A program made the translations under genes and the position numbers. 64,000 bases of DNA from Rhodoferax sp. (GTDB lineage Bacteria > Pseudomonadota > Gammaproteobacteria > Burkholderiales > Burkholderiaceae_C), in contig NZ_JABBPD010000007.1 in assembly GCF_012927445.1 (NCBI RefSeq), positions 434,001-498,000 of the forward strand. Reading direction: 5' to 3'. Below are positions 16,106 through 25,612 of this stretch, piece by piece (position 1 is the stretch's first letter; every line of letters starts with the position of its first letter). Below the pieces are notes generated by a model. The model saw only the letters and a program-made list of their open reading frames with translations, searched no databases and had not been told where the DNA came from.

Positions 16106-18859
16106 GTGACGGCCGATCCCGCCCGCCCCGTCGTTGCCCGCCTGCAGGGCATCACCCAGCGCTACGGCGCCGTGCTGGCGCTTGACCAGATCAACCTGAA
16201 TATTCCCGCCGGCGCCATGGTCGGGCTGATCGGGCCGGACGGCGTCGGCAAGTCGACGCTGCTGGCGCTGATTGCCGGGGCGCGCCAGATCCAGAGCGGG
16301 CAGGTCGAGGTGCTCGGCAGCGACCTGGCCGACCGGCGCCAGCGCAACCTGACCCAGCCGCGCATTGCCTACATGCCGCAGGGCCTCGGCAAGAACCTGT
16401 ACCCGACGCTGTCGGTGTTTGAAAACGTCGACTTCTTTGGGCGCCTGTTCGGGCAGAGCTCCCAGGAACGCCAGTCACGCATTGCTGAACTGCTCGCCAG
16501 CACCGGCCTGTCGCCGTTTCGCGAGCGGCCAGCGGCCAAGCTCTCGGGCGGCATGAAACAAAAGCTCGGTCTGTGCTGCGCGCTGATCCACGATCCCGAT
16601 CTCTTGATCCTCGACGAGCCAACCACCGGCGTCGATCCGCTCTCGCGCCGCCAGTTCTGGGAACTGATCGACAGCATCCGTGCCCGCCGCCCCGGCATGA
16701 GCGTGATCGTCGCCACCGCCTATATGGAGGAAGCGGCGCGCTTCGACTGGCTGGTGGCGATGGACGCCGGGCGCGTGCTTGGCACTGGTACGCCAGCCGA
16801 ACTGCTGGCGCGCACCGGCGAGACCACGCTGGAAGGCGCGTTCATCGGCCTGTTGCCGCCAGAGCGGCAGCGCGCGCACCACGAGCTGGTCATCCCGCCG
16901 CGCCAGCGCGATGGCGCACTGCCGGCGATTGAGGCCAGCCATTTGACGCAGCGTTTCGGCGACTTCACCGCCGTTGATGACGTCAGTTTTCGCATTGAGC
17001 GCGGCGAGATTTTCGGCTTTCTCGGCTCCAACGGCTGCGGCAAGACCACCACCATGAAGATGCTCACCGGCCTGCTGCCGCCGACCGAAGGGCAGGCTGC
17101 GCTGTTTGGCAAGCCGGTCAACGCGCGTGATCTGGCAACGCGCAAGCAGGTTGGTTACATGTCGCAGTCCTTCTCGCTCTATGGCGAACTGACCGTGTTG
17201 CAAAACCTGGACCTGCACGCGCGACTCTTCCATTTGCCGTCCGAGCGCATCGCGCCGCGCATGACTGAGCTGATCGAGCGCTTCAGCCTGGCGGCCTTTC
17301 TCGATGCGCCGGCGGCCGAACTGCCGCTCGGCATTCGCCAGCGCCTGTCGCTCGCGGTGGCGGTGGTGCACGAGCCGAAACTGCTGATCCTGGACGAGCC
17401 CACCTCGGGCGTGGACCCGATCGCGCGCGACGAGTTCTGGGCCCTGCTGGTCGAGTTATCGCGTGGCCAAGGCGTCACCATCTTCATCTCGACCCACTTC
17501 ATGAACGAGGCCGAACGCTGCGACCGCATCTCGCTGATGCACGCCGGGCGGGTGCTGGCCAGCGATACGCCGACCGGTTTGCGGCTGGCGCGCGGCGCCA
17601 CCACGCTGGAAGACGCCTTCATTTCCTATCTGGAAGAGGCCAGCGGCATCGCGCCCGCGACACCCGTGCCGGCGCCCGCGGTGGAGAAAAAAACCGCCGA
17701 ACCGGCCACGCCACGGAAGGCCGGACCGCATGCGGCCTTCAGTCTGCGCCGCCTGCTGGGCTACGCCTACCGCGAAACGCTCGAACTGCGGCGCGACCCG
17801 ATCCGCCTGGTTTTCGCGCTGCTGGGTTCGGTGCTGCTGATGTTTGTGCTGGGCTACGGTATCTCGATGGATGTCGAGGGCCTGCGCTTTGCCGTGCTCG
17901 ACCGCGACCAGACGCCGGAAAGCCGCGCCTATGTGCAAAACATTGCCGGCTCGCGCTACTTCATCGAGCGTGCGCCGCTCACCAGCAGCGACGACATTGA
18001 CCGTCGCATGCGGCGGGACGAGTTGTCGCTGGCGATTGAGCTGCCCGTCGGCTTCGGGCGTGACCTGCGGCTCGGACGCCAGCCCGAGGTCGGTGTCTGG
18101 GTCGATGGCGCCATGCCCTACCGCGGCGAGACGGTACGCGGCTACGTTGAAGGCCTGCACCGCCAATATGTGAGCGAACTGATCGTTGAAGCCACCGGCG
18201 CCCAAGCCGTCCAGGCCGCGACGCTGGAGGCACGTTACCGTTACAACCAGGACTTCAAGAGCCTCTATGCCATGGTGCCGGCGGTGATTCCGCTGCTGCT
18301 GATCTTCATCCCGGCGATTCTGATGGCGCTCGGCGTGGTGCGTGAAAAAGAACTCGGCTCCATCACCAACCTGTATGTGACGCCGGTCACGCGCCTTGAA
18401 TTTCTGATCGGCAAGCAGTTGCCCTACATCGCCATGTCGATGCTCAGCTTCTTTCTGCTCTTGCTGCAGGCCGTGTTCGTCTTTGGCGTGCCGGTCAAGG
18501 GCAGCCTGCTCGCGCTGTCCTTCGGCGCCCTGCTCTATGTCACGGCCACCACCGGCATCGGCCTGCTGATCTCGACCTTCACCCGCACCCAGATCGCGGC
18601 GCTGTTTGGCACCGCCCTCCTGACCATGCTGCCGACCGTGCAGTTCGCCGGTCTGACGACGCCGGTTAGCTCGCTGGAAGGCGTGGGCTACTGGATCGGG
18701 CAATTTTTCCCGGCCACCTATTTCCTGATCATCAGCCGCGGCGTCTTCACCAAGGCGCTCAACCTCACGGATCTCGCCAGCCAGTTCTTGGCGCTGGCCG
18801 CCTTCATCCCGGTCCTCACCTTGCTGAGCCTGGCGCTGCTGCGCAAGCAGGAGAAATAG
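16106..18859 (+). CDS. rbbA: RbbA-like tandem ABC ATPase fused to ABC-2 permease
   Basis: A 917-residue fusion, close to the 911 residues of E. coli RbbA/YhiH. ATPase 1 spans about residues 10-235 (Walker [12 protein letters not shown], signature [10 protein letters not shown], Walker [14 protein letters not shown]). ATPase 2 spans about 275-500 (Walker [11 protein letters not shown], Walker [14 protein letters not shown]) but has the degenerate signature [11 protein letters not shown] linker rich in Pro/Ala follows, then an ABC-2 permease from about 545 with six helices. RbbA was described as a ribosome-associated ATPase, but the fusion architecture and neighbours indicate an exporter. Start is GTG at 16106. 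Confidence 0.92.
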   Translation: MTADPARPVVARLQGITQRYGAVLALDQINLNIPAGAMVGLIGPDGVGKSTLLALIAGARQIQSGQVEVLGSDLADRRQRNLTQPRIAYMPQGLGKNLYPTLSVFENVDFFGRLFGQSSQERQSRIAELLASTGLSPFRERPAAKLSGGMKQKLGLCCALIHDPDLLILDEPTTGVDPLSRRQFWELIDSIRARRPGMSVIVATAYMEEAARFDWLVAMDAGRVLGTGTPAELLARTGETTLEGAFIGLLPPERQRAHHELVIPPRQRDGALPAIEASHLTQRFGDFTAVDDVSFRIERGEIFGFLGSNGCGKTTTMKMLTGLLPPTEGQAALFGKPVNARDLATRKQVGYMSQSFSLYGELTVLQNLDLHARLFHLPSERIAPRMTELIERFSLAAFLDAPAAELPLGIRQRLSLAVAVVHEPKLLILDEPTSGVDPIARDEFWALLVELSRGQGVTIFISTHFMNEAERCDRISLMHAGRVLASDTPTGLRLARGATTLEDAFISYLEEASGIAPATPVPAPAVEKKTAEPATPRKAGPHAAFSLRRLLGYAYRETLELRRDPIRLVFALLGSVLLMFVLGYGISMDVEGLRFAVLDRDQTPESRAYVQNIAGSRYFIERAPLTSSDDIDRRMRRDELSLAIELPVGFGRDLRLGRQPEVGVWVDGAMPYRGETVRGYVEGLHRQYVSELIVEATGAQAVQAATLEARYRYNQDFKSLYAMVPAVIPLLLIFIPAILMALGVVREKELGSITNLYVTPVTRLEFLIGKQLPYIAMSMLSFFLLLLQAVFVFGVPVKGSLLALSFGALLYVTATTGIGLLISTFTRTQIAALFGTALLTMLPTVQFAGLTTPVSSLEGVGYWIGQFFPATYFLIISRGVFTKALNLTDLASQFLALAAFIPVLTLLSLALLRKQEK

Positions 18860-18861
18860 GC

Positions 18862-20007
18862 ATGCAGAATAATCGTTTGCTCACCAGCCTGTCCAACATC
18901 TACCGCCTCGGCCTGAAGGAACTGCGCAGTCTGACGGCGGACAAAGTGCTGCTGGTGCTGATCGTCTGGGCCTTTTCCGGCGGCATCTACGTGGCCTCCA
19001 CGGCAACCTCGACCGAGCTGCACAACGCGCCGGTGGCGGTGGTGGACGAAGACCAGTCGCCCCTGTCGCGGCGTCTGGTCGATGCGCTTTATCCGCCGTA
19101 TTTCAAGGCGCCGGTGCTGATTGCATTGAAGGACATTGATCCGGTGATGGACAAGGGAATTTACTCTTTCACCATCGTTATTCCGGCCAATTTCCAGCGC
19201 GACCTGGTGGCCGGCCGGCACCCCGAAGTGCAGCTCAACATCGACGCGACCAACATGAGCCAGTCCTTCATTGGCGCGAGCTACATCCAGGCCATTGCGG
19301 CCGGTGAGATCAGCGAATTCCTGACCGGCACGCGCGACACGGCGACGCTGCCGATCCAGCTGGCCACCCGCGTGCGCTTCAACCCGAACCTGACCGGCGC
19401 CTGGTTCGGCGGTGTCATGGAAGTGATCTCCAACATCACCATGCTGACCATCATCCTGGTCGGTGCCGCGCTGATCCGCGAGCGTGAGCACGGCACCATC
19501 GAGCATTTACTGGTCATGCCGCTGGCACCGTTCGAGATCATGCTGGCCAAAATCTGGGCCAACGGACTGACCGTGCTGCTCGGCGCGACGTTCGCGCTGA
19601 CGGTGGTCATCCAGCAGGTGTTGCGGGTGCCGATTGCCGGTTCGGTGCCGCTTTTTGTCGGCGCCGCCGCGCTCTACCTCTTTGCGGCCGCGTCCATCGG
19701 CATCTTCCTCGGCACGCTGGCGCGCTCCATGCCGCAGTTCGGTCTGTTGATCATCCTGACCATCGTCCCGCTGCAACTGCTGTCGGGCGGCGTGACGCCG
19801 CGCGAAAGCATGCCAGCTCTGGTGCAAAACATCATGCTGCTGGCCCCGACCACCTATTTTGTGCGGCTGGCGCAGGCCATTCTGTACCGCGGTGCGGGCG
19901 CCAGCGTGGTGTGGGCCGACCTGCTGGCCATGCTCGGCGTCGGCAGCATTTTCTTCACCCTGGCGCTGGCGCGCTTTCGCAAGTCGGTGACGCAGACCCA
20001 GGTGTAG
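18862..20007 (+). CDS. yhhJ: ABC-2 type permease (YhhJ-like)
   Basis: A 381-residue membrane protein. An N-terminal helix (VLLVLIVWAFSGGIYVAS) is followed by a large periplasmic domain (residues 45-175) and five more helices, with the conserved ABC-2 segment EREHGTIEHLLVMPLAPFEI near residue 210. It provides the second half-channel for the fused RbbA-like protein; its ATG begins 2 bp after that gene's stop. Together with the HlyD-like adaptor it forms an export machine for an unknown substrate. Confidence 0.92.
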   Translation: MQNNRLLTSLSNIYRLGLKELRSLTADKVLLVLIVWAFSGGIYVASTATSTELHNAPVAVVDEDQSPLSRRLVDALYPPYFKAPVLIALKDIDPVMDKGIYSFTIVIPANFQRDLVAGRHPEVQLNIDATNMSQSFIGASYIQAIAAGEISEFLTGTRDTATLPIQLATRVRFNPNLTGAWFGGVMEVISNITMLTIILVGAALIREREHGTIEHLLVMPLAPFEIMLAKIWANGLTVLLGATFALTVVIQQVLRVPIAGSVPLFVGAAALYLFAAASIGIFLGTLARSMPQFGLLIILTIVPLQLLSGGVTPRESMPALVQNIMLLAPTTYFVRLAQAILYRGAGASVVWADLLAMLGVGSIFFTLALARFRKSVTQTQV

Positions 20008-20304
20008 ACCGTCTGTTCGGCCTGTGGCGCAAGAATATAGGCTGAATCGGCCTCTAGCCCTCGTCCTATATGCGTAAGCAGCTATGAAAATAGTAGTGAT
20101 TTGGTCGGGCGCAAGCAGCCGACGCAGCAGGCACCGGGCTGGAAGCTGGCAAAAATGAGCCAAGTCCTCGTGCGATAGGGATCGACAATTGTCTGCCGTT
20201 CGCTGGGCCTCGCTCTTCACACGGGAGACAGCGTGCAATTCAACAGGCGTTCCACGCCGCAACCTGGGGAGGCGGGTGGACGCTGAATAAATGGAATCTT
20301 CACC
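20008..20304. other. Intergenic region with one dispersed repeat
   Basis: About 300 bp with no convincing gene. It contains one copy of the dispersed repeat (20051-20096) and the probable promoter of the VOC gene. Nothing else is recognised. Confidence 0.6.
20051..20096 (+). repeat. Dispersed short repeat, copy 1
   Basis: Matches the family core CTAGCCCNCGTC - N6 - GCGNAAGCAGCTAT - AATAGC seen at seven places in this window, always in the same orientation. The 3' part can fold as GCTAT...ATAGC-type hairpin. Confidence 0.75.
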
Positions 20305-20709
20305 ATGCTGGATCATGTCTTCCTCTCCGTCACCAACCTGAAGCGATCCATCGACTTTTACGAAAGAATCCTGGCCCCGCTGGGCATCAGCCATGTCATC
20401 GACTATGACGGGGCCCATGGTCCAGCCGGACACCCGGACTTGAAGGGATTCGGACGGGACGGCCGCGTCGCTTTCTGGCTGCGTCTGGGCAACGCGGATG
20501 CCGGCGCCGCCCATATTGGTTTCGTTGCCAACAGCATTGAAGAAGTTGACGCTTTTTACAAAGAAGCAATCGCGGCAGGCGCCACTGACCAAGGTGCGCC
20601 GGGTGCGCGTCTTCACTACGACCCCCGCTACTACGCGGCCAACGTACTTGATCCCGACGGCTACAGTCTGGAAGCCGTTTATAAAAGTTGGCAGCATCCA
20701 CAACCCTAG
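20305..20709 (+). CDS. VOC family protein (glyoxalase/bleomycin-resistance fold)
   Basis: A 134-residue vicinal-oxygen-chelate protein. The first strand motif MLDHVFLSVTNLKRSIDFYE carries the first metal-ligand His, and the end DPDGYSLEAVYK supplies the Glu typical of the second module. Such proteins may be lyases, dioxygenases or resistance proteins; nothing nearby points to a substrate. Convergent with the NO reductase gene, with a strong terminator between them. Confidence 0.85.
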   Translation: MLDHVFLSVTNLKRSIDFYERILAPLGISHVIDYDGAHGPAGHPDLKGFGRDGRVAFWLRLGNADAGAAHIGFVANSIEEVDAFYKEAIAAGATDQGAPGARLHYDPRYYAANVLDPDGYSLEAVYKSWQHPQP

Positions 20710-20730
20710 CGGGTAAAACCCGGCCAGACG

Positions 20731-20778
20731 AAAAAAAGCGTCCGCCAACCGGGGCTTAACCCCAAGTTGGCGGACGCT
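20731..20778. terminator. Strong terminator between VOC gene and norB
   Basis: AGCGTCCGCCAAC (20737-20749) and GTTGGCGGACGCT (20766-20778) form a perfect 13-bp stem, with a further GGGG/CCCC pairing inside the loop. Seven A residues precede it on the plus strand, giving a T run on the minus strand, so it terminates norB transcription. Confidence 0.85.
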
Positions 20779-20799
20779 GGACAGGCCGAGCGGCTTTGC

Positions 20800-23079
20800 T
20801 TACGCTCTTTTGGCGACCGCCACGGGCACTTGCAGTGGCAGTTTACGTTTGCCACCGGTCAGCAGCTTGATCGCGAACCAGGCCAGAAACAGGGTGCCGA
20901 TGGTGAAGACGATATCGCCCGGCACCCGCATCCAGACCAGGGTTTCCATGAACGGCGAGTGAATCACTTCCGGTGAACGGGCAAACCACATGCCCTTGGT
21001 GATGCTGGCCCAGGCCTGGTAAATACCGGCTGGCACCAGCGAGATGAACACCATCATGGCCAGGCCAATATTGAGCGACCAGAACATCGGGGCCAGCAGC
21101 TTGTCCGACCAGGCGGCGCGGCTTGAAAGACCGCGCAGACAGAACAGCAACAAGCCGATACCCAACATGCCATAGACACCGAACAGCGCGGCATGGCCGT
21201 GGGCGGCGGTCATGTTCAGGCCTTGCATGTAATACAGGGCGATCGGTGTATTGATCGAGAACCCGAGCAAACCGGCCCCGACCACGTTCCAGAAACCGAC
21301 CGCCATGAAACACAGAATCGACCACTTGTAGCTTTGCACCCAAGGTGCCGCTTTGGAGCGTTGGTAGTTGCGATAGGCTTCGACACCGATCATGGCCAAC
21401 GGGACGACTTCCAACGCGGAGAACATGGCGCCGATGGCGATCACGAAGGTTGGCGTGCCGGTGAAGTACAGGTGGTGCAAGGTGCCCAGAATGCCGCCGA
21501 ACAGGAACACGATGGTTTCCAGCACGATGGCGCTGTTGGCGGTGCTGGCGCGGATCAGGCCGAGACGGGTGAACAGCAGGGCAATCACGGCGGTAGCGAA
21601 CACTTCAAAGAAGCCTTCCACCCACAGGTGGACCAACCACCAGCGCCAGTACTCGATCATCGAGTAATGGGTGTGCGGACCCCAGGTCAGTGACGTGGCG
21701 TAGAAGCCGCCGATGCACAGCGCCGCCAGGAACACCATGGCAATCAGGCCACGGCTCTCGGACGGTGTCTTCAGGGCAGGCCAAAGCCCACGGCCCAGCA
21801 GTGTGACCCAGAACAACAGGCCGATGAACAACAGCACTTGCCAGACGCGGCCCATGCTGGTGAATTCCAGCCCCTGGTTACCGATCCAGAACGAGAAGTC
21901 ATTGCCCAGATGCTGCAAGCTGCCGAGCCAGCCGAAGGCGGTGGAGCCAACCACGATGAACAGCAGGGCGTAGAACAGCACGTCAACGCCGAGTTTCTGG
22001 TATTTGGGTTCGTGGCCGGAGATTGCCGGGGCGATGTACAGACCGGTCGCCAGCCAGGCGGTGGCAATCCACAAGACCGCAAACTGGGTGTGGATGGTGC
22101 GGCTCACGGTAAACGGCAGGATCTGCGCCAGCGGGAAGCCAAAGAAGCTCTGGCCCTCGACCGCGTAGTGCGCGGTGATCACGCCCATGCCGACTTGTGC
22201 CAGGATCAGGCCGATCACGACATAGAAGTACTTGCGCGTCGCCTTCATCGAGGGCGTCGGCTTCAGATCGAACAGCGGATCGGTCTTGGGCGGGGTGGGG
22301 TCGCCCTCTTCTTTGCTGATCGAGTGGTAGAAAATCATGCCCGCAATGGCGGCGATCATGAAAATGATGCTGGCGATCGACCAGATGCCAGCGCCAGAGG
22401 TCGGGGTGTTGTCGACCAGCGGTTCGTGCGGCCAGTTGCTGGTGTAGCTCAGGTCGGTTTCACCGGGACGGTCGGTGGCGGCCGACCAGGCCGACCAGAA
22501 CATGAAGGCGGGCAGCGCTTGCAAATCCTGCGGGTCGGGCAGGGAGCCGGCGTTCATTGCATATTGTTCGCGCAGTTTGTCCAGCGAGGGGTCGCTGCCA
22601 AACAGGCTGACGTAGTGCTGCACGACCTGGCCCACCGCTTCGGCGCGTTCCGGCGACAGTGTGATGGTGTCGGTCTTGGCGTCATAGGTGTTGCGCCGCA
22701 TCTCTACCTTGAGACGCGCATTGAGTTCGCCTTGCTGACCGACACTCAATTGATCAAACGGCTTGCTGAATTCGCGCTGCGCCCAGACGGCACGCAGTGC
22801 CAGCGCTTCGCGATGCAGCCAATCGGCCGACCAATCGGGCGCCACATAGCTGCCATGGCCCCAAACGGAGCCCAGTTGCTGGCCGCCGGCCGACAGCCAG
22901 GCTTCCTGGCCGCGCTGTACCTGGCCTTCGGAGAACAGGACGTCGCCCTTGGTACTGATGACTTGTTTGGGAATTGGCGGCGCCGTCAGGTAAATCTCGG
23001 TGCCGACCCAGCCGAGAACGGCAAAAGACAGTACACAGATGACGGCGAGCCAGGTCCAGAGTTTGCGTGTGGCATGCAT
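20800..23079 (-). CDS. norB: Quinol-dependent nitric oxide reductase (qNOR)
   Basis: A 759-residue single-chain enzyme, as expected for qNOR (also called NorZ), longer than the NorB subunit of cNOR. The N-terminal helix and soluble domain (residues 35-215) correspond to the fused NorC-like extension but lack a haem-c CxxCH. Catalytic-domain histidines lie in SRTIHTQFAVLW, GTLHHLYFTGTP and MTAAHGHAALFG. WVEGFFEVFATA carries the conserved Glu near the non-haem iron site. It reduces NO to N2O with quinol, serving detoxification or denitrification. No other denitrification genes are present, which favours NO detoxification. Divergent from hemN, with two NsrR-like operators in the shared promoter region. 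Confidence 0.95.
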   Translation of the reverse strand: MHATRKLWTWLAVICVLSFAVLGWVGTEIYLTAPPIPKQVISTKGDVLFSEGQVQRGQEAWLSAGGQQLGSVWGHGSYVAPDWSADWLHREALALRAVWAQREFSKPFDQLSVGQQGELNARLKVEMRRNTYDAKTDTITLSPERAEAVGQVVQHYVSLFGSDPSLDKLREQYAMNAGSLPDPQDLQALPAFMFWSAWSAATDRPGETDLSYTSNWPHEPLVDNTPTSGAGIWSIASIIFMIAAIAGMIFYHSISKEEGDPTPPKTDPLFDLKPTPSMKATRKYFYVVIGLILAQVGMGVITAHYAVEGQSFFGFPLAQILPFTVSRTIHTQFAVLWIATAWLATGLYIAPAISGHEPKYQKLGVDVLFYALLFIVVGSTAFGWLGSLQHLGNDFSFWIGNQGLEFTSMGRVWQVLLFIGLLFWVTLLGRGLWPALKTPSESRGLIAMVFLAALCIGGFYATSLTWGPHTHYSMIEYWRWWLVHLWVEGFFEVFATAVIALLFTRLGLIRASTANSAIVLETIVFLFGGILGTLHHLYFTGTPTFVIAIGAMFSALEVVPLAMIGVEAYRNYQRSKAAPWVQSYKWSILCFMAVGFWNVVGAGLLGFSINTPIALYYMQGLNMTAAHGHAALFGVYGMLGIGLLLFCLRGLSSRAAWSDKLLAPMFWSLNIGLAMMVFISLVPAGIYQAWASITKGMWFARSPEVIHSPFMETLVWMRVPGDIVFTIGTLFLAWFAIKLLTGGKRKLPLQVPVAVAKRA

Positions 23080-23143
23080 GGCAAAGATTCCTTATTGGTG
23101 ATTTGAAAATTTCAGTGAACAGAGCGTGAACCCGGCAGCACTT

Positions 23144-23166
23144 AAGAGGCATTCTAAATGCATCTA
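23144..23166. promoter_or_regulatory. NsrR-like operator 1
   Basis: AAGAGGCATTC-T-AAATGCATCTA is an 11-1-11 inverted repeat close to the known NsrR motif (AAGATGCATTT centre AAATGCATCTT). It lies 65 bp upstream of norB. NsrR is an iron-sulfur NO sensor; its gene is not in this window. Confidence 0.75.
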
Positions 23167-23171
23167 TCGCT

Positions 23172-23194
23172 AAGATGCAATTTAAATGCTTCTT
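23172..23194. promoter_or_regulatory. NsrR-like operator 2
   Basis: AAGATGCAATT-T-AAATGCTTCTT is a second 11-1-11 inverted repeat of the same type, 5 bp from the first. Two adjacent sites suggest tight NO-dependent control of norB and possibly of hemN on the other side. Confidence 0.75.
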
Positions 23195-23353
23195 TTAAAA
23201 AGAAATTTCGCAACCTTGCGCCGGTCCATCCCCTGGCGCGGGATCAAAGCCCCTGCCGGGGTCAGGGTGCCCGGTCGAAGGTCGCATAATGAGCCGGTAA
23301 AAAGGCCTGTCCGCCAGCGGCAGGCCCTGAAAAAATTATTGACAGGTCATCCC

Positions 23354-24745
23354 ATGAACACTTTGCCAGACATCGAATTTTCCGAAGAACTGATCCGCCG
23401 CTTTGACAAACTCGGCCCGCGCTACACCTCGTACCCGACGGCCGATCGGTTTCATGAGCAATTTACCGAGCAAACCTACATCCCGTACCTGGCGCAGCGC
23501 AACACGGCGGGACGCACCAATCCGCCGTTGTCGATTTACGTCCATTTGCCGTTCTGCGAGTCGTTGTGCTACTTTTGCGCCTGCAACAAAATCATCACCC
23601 AGGACCACAGCCGCGTCACCGAGTATCTGCGTTACCTGTCAAAAGAGATGGCGATGGTGGCCGCCCAGTTGGGCCCGGACCGGCGCACGGCGCAGCTGCA
23701 TTTTGGCGGCGGCACCCCGACTTTTCTGAGCCCGGACGAGTTGCGCGAACTGATGGCGATGCTGCGCAGCCACTTTGAGTTCTTGCCCGACGCCGAACTC
23801 GGCATTGAAATCGACCCGCGCACCGTCAGCGATGACACCATGGCGATGCTGGGCGAACTGGGCTTTAACCGCACCAGCTTTGGGGTGCAGGACTTCGACC
23901 CCGATGTGCAGCAGGCCGTGAACCGGGTGCAGCCGTTCGAGATGGTCGAGAAAGCCGTCACCGCCAGCCGCAAGGCGGGCTTTGAGTCGATCAACGCCGA
24001 TCTGATTTACGGTTTGCCGAAACAATCGATGGAGAGCTTCAACCGCACGCTGGACCGCGTGATCGAGCTGGCGCCCGAGCGCATCGCGCTGTACAACTAC
24101 GCCCATCTGCCGAGCCGCTTCAAGGCGCAGCGCCTGATTGTGGAAGCCGATTTGCCGTCCGCCGAACTGCGCTTGCAGATTTTCCTGATGTCGGTGCGCC
24201 GCTTGCTCAATGCCGGCTACATCTACATCGGGCTTGATCATTTTGCCAAGCCGGAGGACGAGTTGAACCGGGCGCGGCTGGACAAGAGCCTGCACCGCAA
24301 TTTCCAGGGTTACACCACCCGTGCCGACTGTGACCTGATTGGCTTCGGCGTTTCCGCCATTGGCAAAGTGGGCAACTCCTACAGCCAGTCGGTGCGCACC
24401 GTGAAGGGCTATTACACGTTTCTGGATTCCAATCGGCTGCCGATTGAGAAGGGCTTTTCACTCAGCGCGGACGATGTGTTGCGCCGCCAGGTGATCATGG
24501 AACTGATGTGCAGCGGGCCGGTTGATTTTGCGGCGATCAACAAGGCGCACGGCATCAACTTTGGTCTCTACTTTGCCGAGGAGCTGTCACAACTGAAGCT
24601 CTATGAAGAGGCCGAGTTGATCAAGGTTGATGCCCACAGCATTCAGGTCACGCCCAAGGGCCGGATGTTTGTGCGCGCAGTGGCCATGGTGTTTGACAAA
24701 TACCTGATGCAGCAAACCAGCGCCAAGTACTCCAAACTGATCTGA
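23354..24745 (+). CDS. hemN: Oxygen-independent coproporphyrinogen III oxidase
   Basis: About 463 residues from ATG 23354 (MNTLPDIEFSEELIRRFDKL), the usual HemN N-terminus; an upstream extension to 23186 runs through the promoter. The radical-SAM cluster motif is CESLCYFCACNK (CxxxCxxC plus the HemN-type extra Cys). GPRYTSYPTADRF and GGGTPTFLSPDEL are family signatures. HemN decarboxylates coproporphyrinogen III to protoporphyrinogen IX without oxygen, for haem synthesis under anoxia. Its divergence from an NO reductase fits a shared low-oxygen or nitrosative context. Confidence 0.95.
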   Translation: MNTLPDIEFSEELIRRFDKLGPRYTSYPTADRFHEQFTEQTYIPYLAQRNTAGRTNPPLSIYVHLPFCESLCYFCACNKIITQDHSRVTEYLRYLSKEMAMVAAQLGPDRRTAQLHFGGGTPTFLSPDELRELMAMLRSHFEFLPDAELGIEIDPRTVSDDTMAMLGELGFNRTSFGVQDFDPDVQQAVNRVQPFEMVEKAVTASRKAGFESINADLIYGLPKQSMESFNRTLDRVIELAPERIALYNYAHLPSRFKAQRLIVEADLPSAELRLQIFLMSVRRLLNAGYIYIGLDHFAKPEDELNRARLDKSLHRNFQGYTTRADCDLIGFGVSAIGKVGNSYSQSVRTVKGYYTFLDSNRLPIEKGFSLSADDVLRRQVIMELMCSGPVDFAAINKAHGINFGLYFAEELSQLKLYEEAELIKVDAHSIQVTPKGRMFVRAVAMVFDKYLMQQTSAKYSKLI

Positions 24746-24751
24746 GCACCA

Positions 24752-24782
24752 GCAATCCAGTCCCATGCCGGGGCTGGATTGC
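24752..24782 (+). terminator. Hairpin after hemN
   Basis: GCAATCCAG-T-CCC pairs with GGG-G-CTGGATTGC around a five-base loop, 7 bp after the hemN stop. There is no T run, so it may act as a weak or Rho-assisted terminator. Confidence 0.5.
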
Positions 24783-24802
24783 GATGAATTTAGGTCAAAT
24801 AA

Positions 24803-24850
24803 GCCTCTAGCCCCCGTCCTGCTTGCGCAGGCAGCTATTAAAACAATAGC
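24803..24850 (+). repeat. Dispersed short repeat, copy 2
   Basis: The best-conserved copy in the window (CTCTAGCCCCCGTC ... GCGCAGGCAGCTATT ... AATAGC). The last part, GCTATT-AAAAC-AATAGC, is a perfect six-pair hairpin. Its end touches the stop codon of the minus-strand gene that ends at 24850. Confidence 0.8.
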
Positions 24851-25227
24851 TAGTGCGCCGGCCGGACGCGCGTCACCAATTTGCCGTGCGGCAGGGTGGC
24901 CAGCCGGCTGAACATGCGGCGGCAGTAGCCGGTGATGCGCAGACATTTGTTGATCTCGTCGACCGGCAGCGGGCCGGACACCACCACGATGTCATTGGCG
25001 CTGTCCAGTGAGCCCGCGGCCCGCAGCCGGCGGCGCGCTGTGGTGGCCCAGGAGTGGATGCGGCTCGGGCTGCCATGCTCATGCAGCATGCCGGTGCTGA
25101 CATTGAACGCAATGGCGACATTGTCTGTTTTCAAGCGCAGACGGTGTTCCCCGGTGACCACGCTGGCAGGCGTACTCATGTCGTACAAATGGTAGCTGCC
25201 CTCTTTGAGCTGGTACTGCAATGCCAT
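24850..25227 (-). CDS. Hypothetical protein
   Basis: A 125-residue protein starting MALQYQLKEGSYHLYDMSTP, with GAGGAGAG just upstream of the ATG. No signal peptide or membrane helix. It has a basic middle (SWATTARRRLRAAG) and two Cys (NKCLRITGYCRR). I do not recognise the family. The stop codon abuts the end of a dispersed repeat, so the original C-terminus may have been altered by repeat insertion. Confidence 0.6.
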   Translation of the reverse strand: MALQYQLKEGSYHLYDMSTPASVVTGEHRLRLKTDNVAIAFNVSTGMLHEHGSPSRIHSWATTARRRLRAAGSLDSANDIVVVSGPLPVDEINKCLRITGYCRRMFSRLATLPHGKLVTRVRPAH

Positions 25228-25322
25228 GGACTCTCCTCGTTGAAGCGTATTGTGGGTTGCCGCCAGTGTAAGTAAAGTCAAAGAAGCGGCTGAAAACCAA
25301 GCCTGTTCGCTGGGATGGCGCG

Positions 25323-25463
25323 CTAGTGAGGCGTGGCGCTGGCCGGGACCGCCGGGCTGTCGTCCGTCAACCAGTTGGGCGGGTAGAGGCTGAAGGCGGC
25401 CGAGGTGGCGGCCACCACCAAGCCTGCGGCGACCAGTATCAGGATCAGTTTTTTGCGTGTCAT
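25323..25463 (-). CDS. Small single-helix membrane protein
   Basis: A 46-residue protein. MTRKK is followed by a hydrophobic helix (LILILVAAGLVVAATSAAF) and a short Pro-rich tail (SLYPPNWLTDDSP). AAGGGG lies six bases before this ATG; an ATG two codons earlier is also possible. Function unknown. It could be a small exported or membrane peptide. Confidence 0.5.
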   Translation of the reverse strand: MTRKKLILILVAAGLVVAATSAAFSLYPPNWLTDDSPAVPASATPH

Positions 25464-25612
25464 GTTCATCCCCTTGAAAAAGGCAGGTGCGATGCCCATA
25501 CCTTGAGCCTGCATGCTAGGGAGCCCGACTGTGCTGCATTTGAGAAATATCAACGCCTGTCGCGCCGCAAGTTTTAGAGTGCAGGGGTGTCCGGGCAAAT
25601 GCTTGATTCAAA

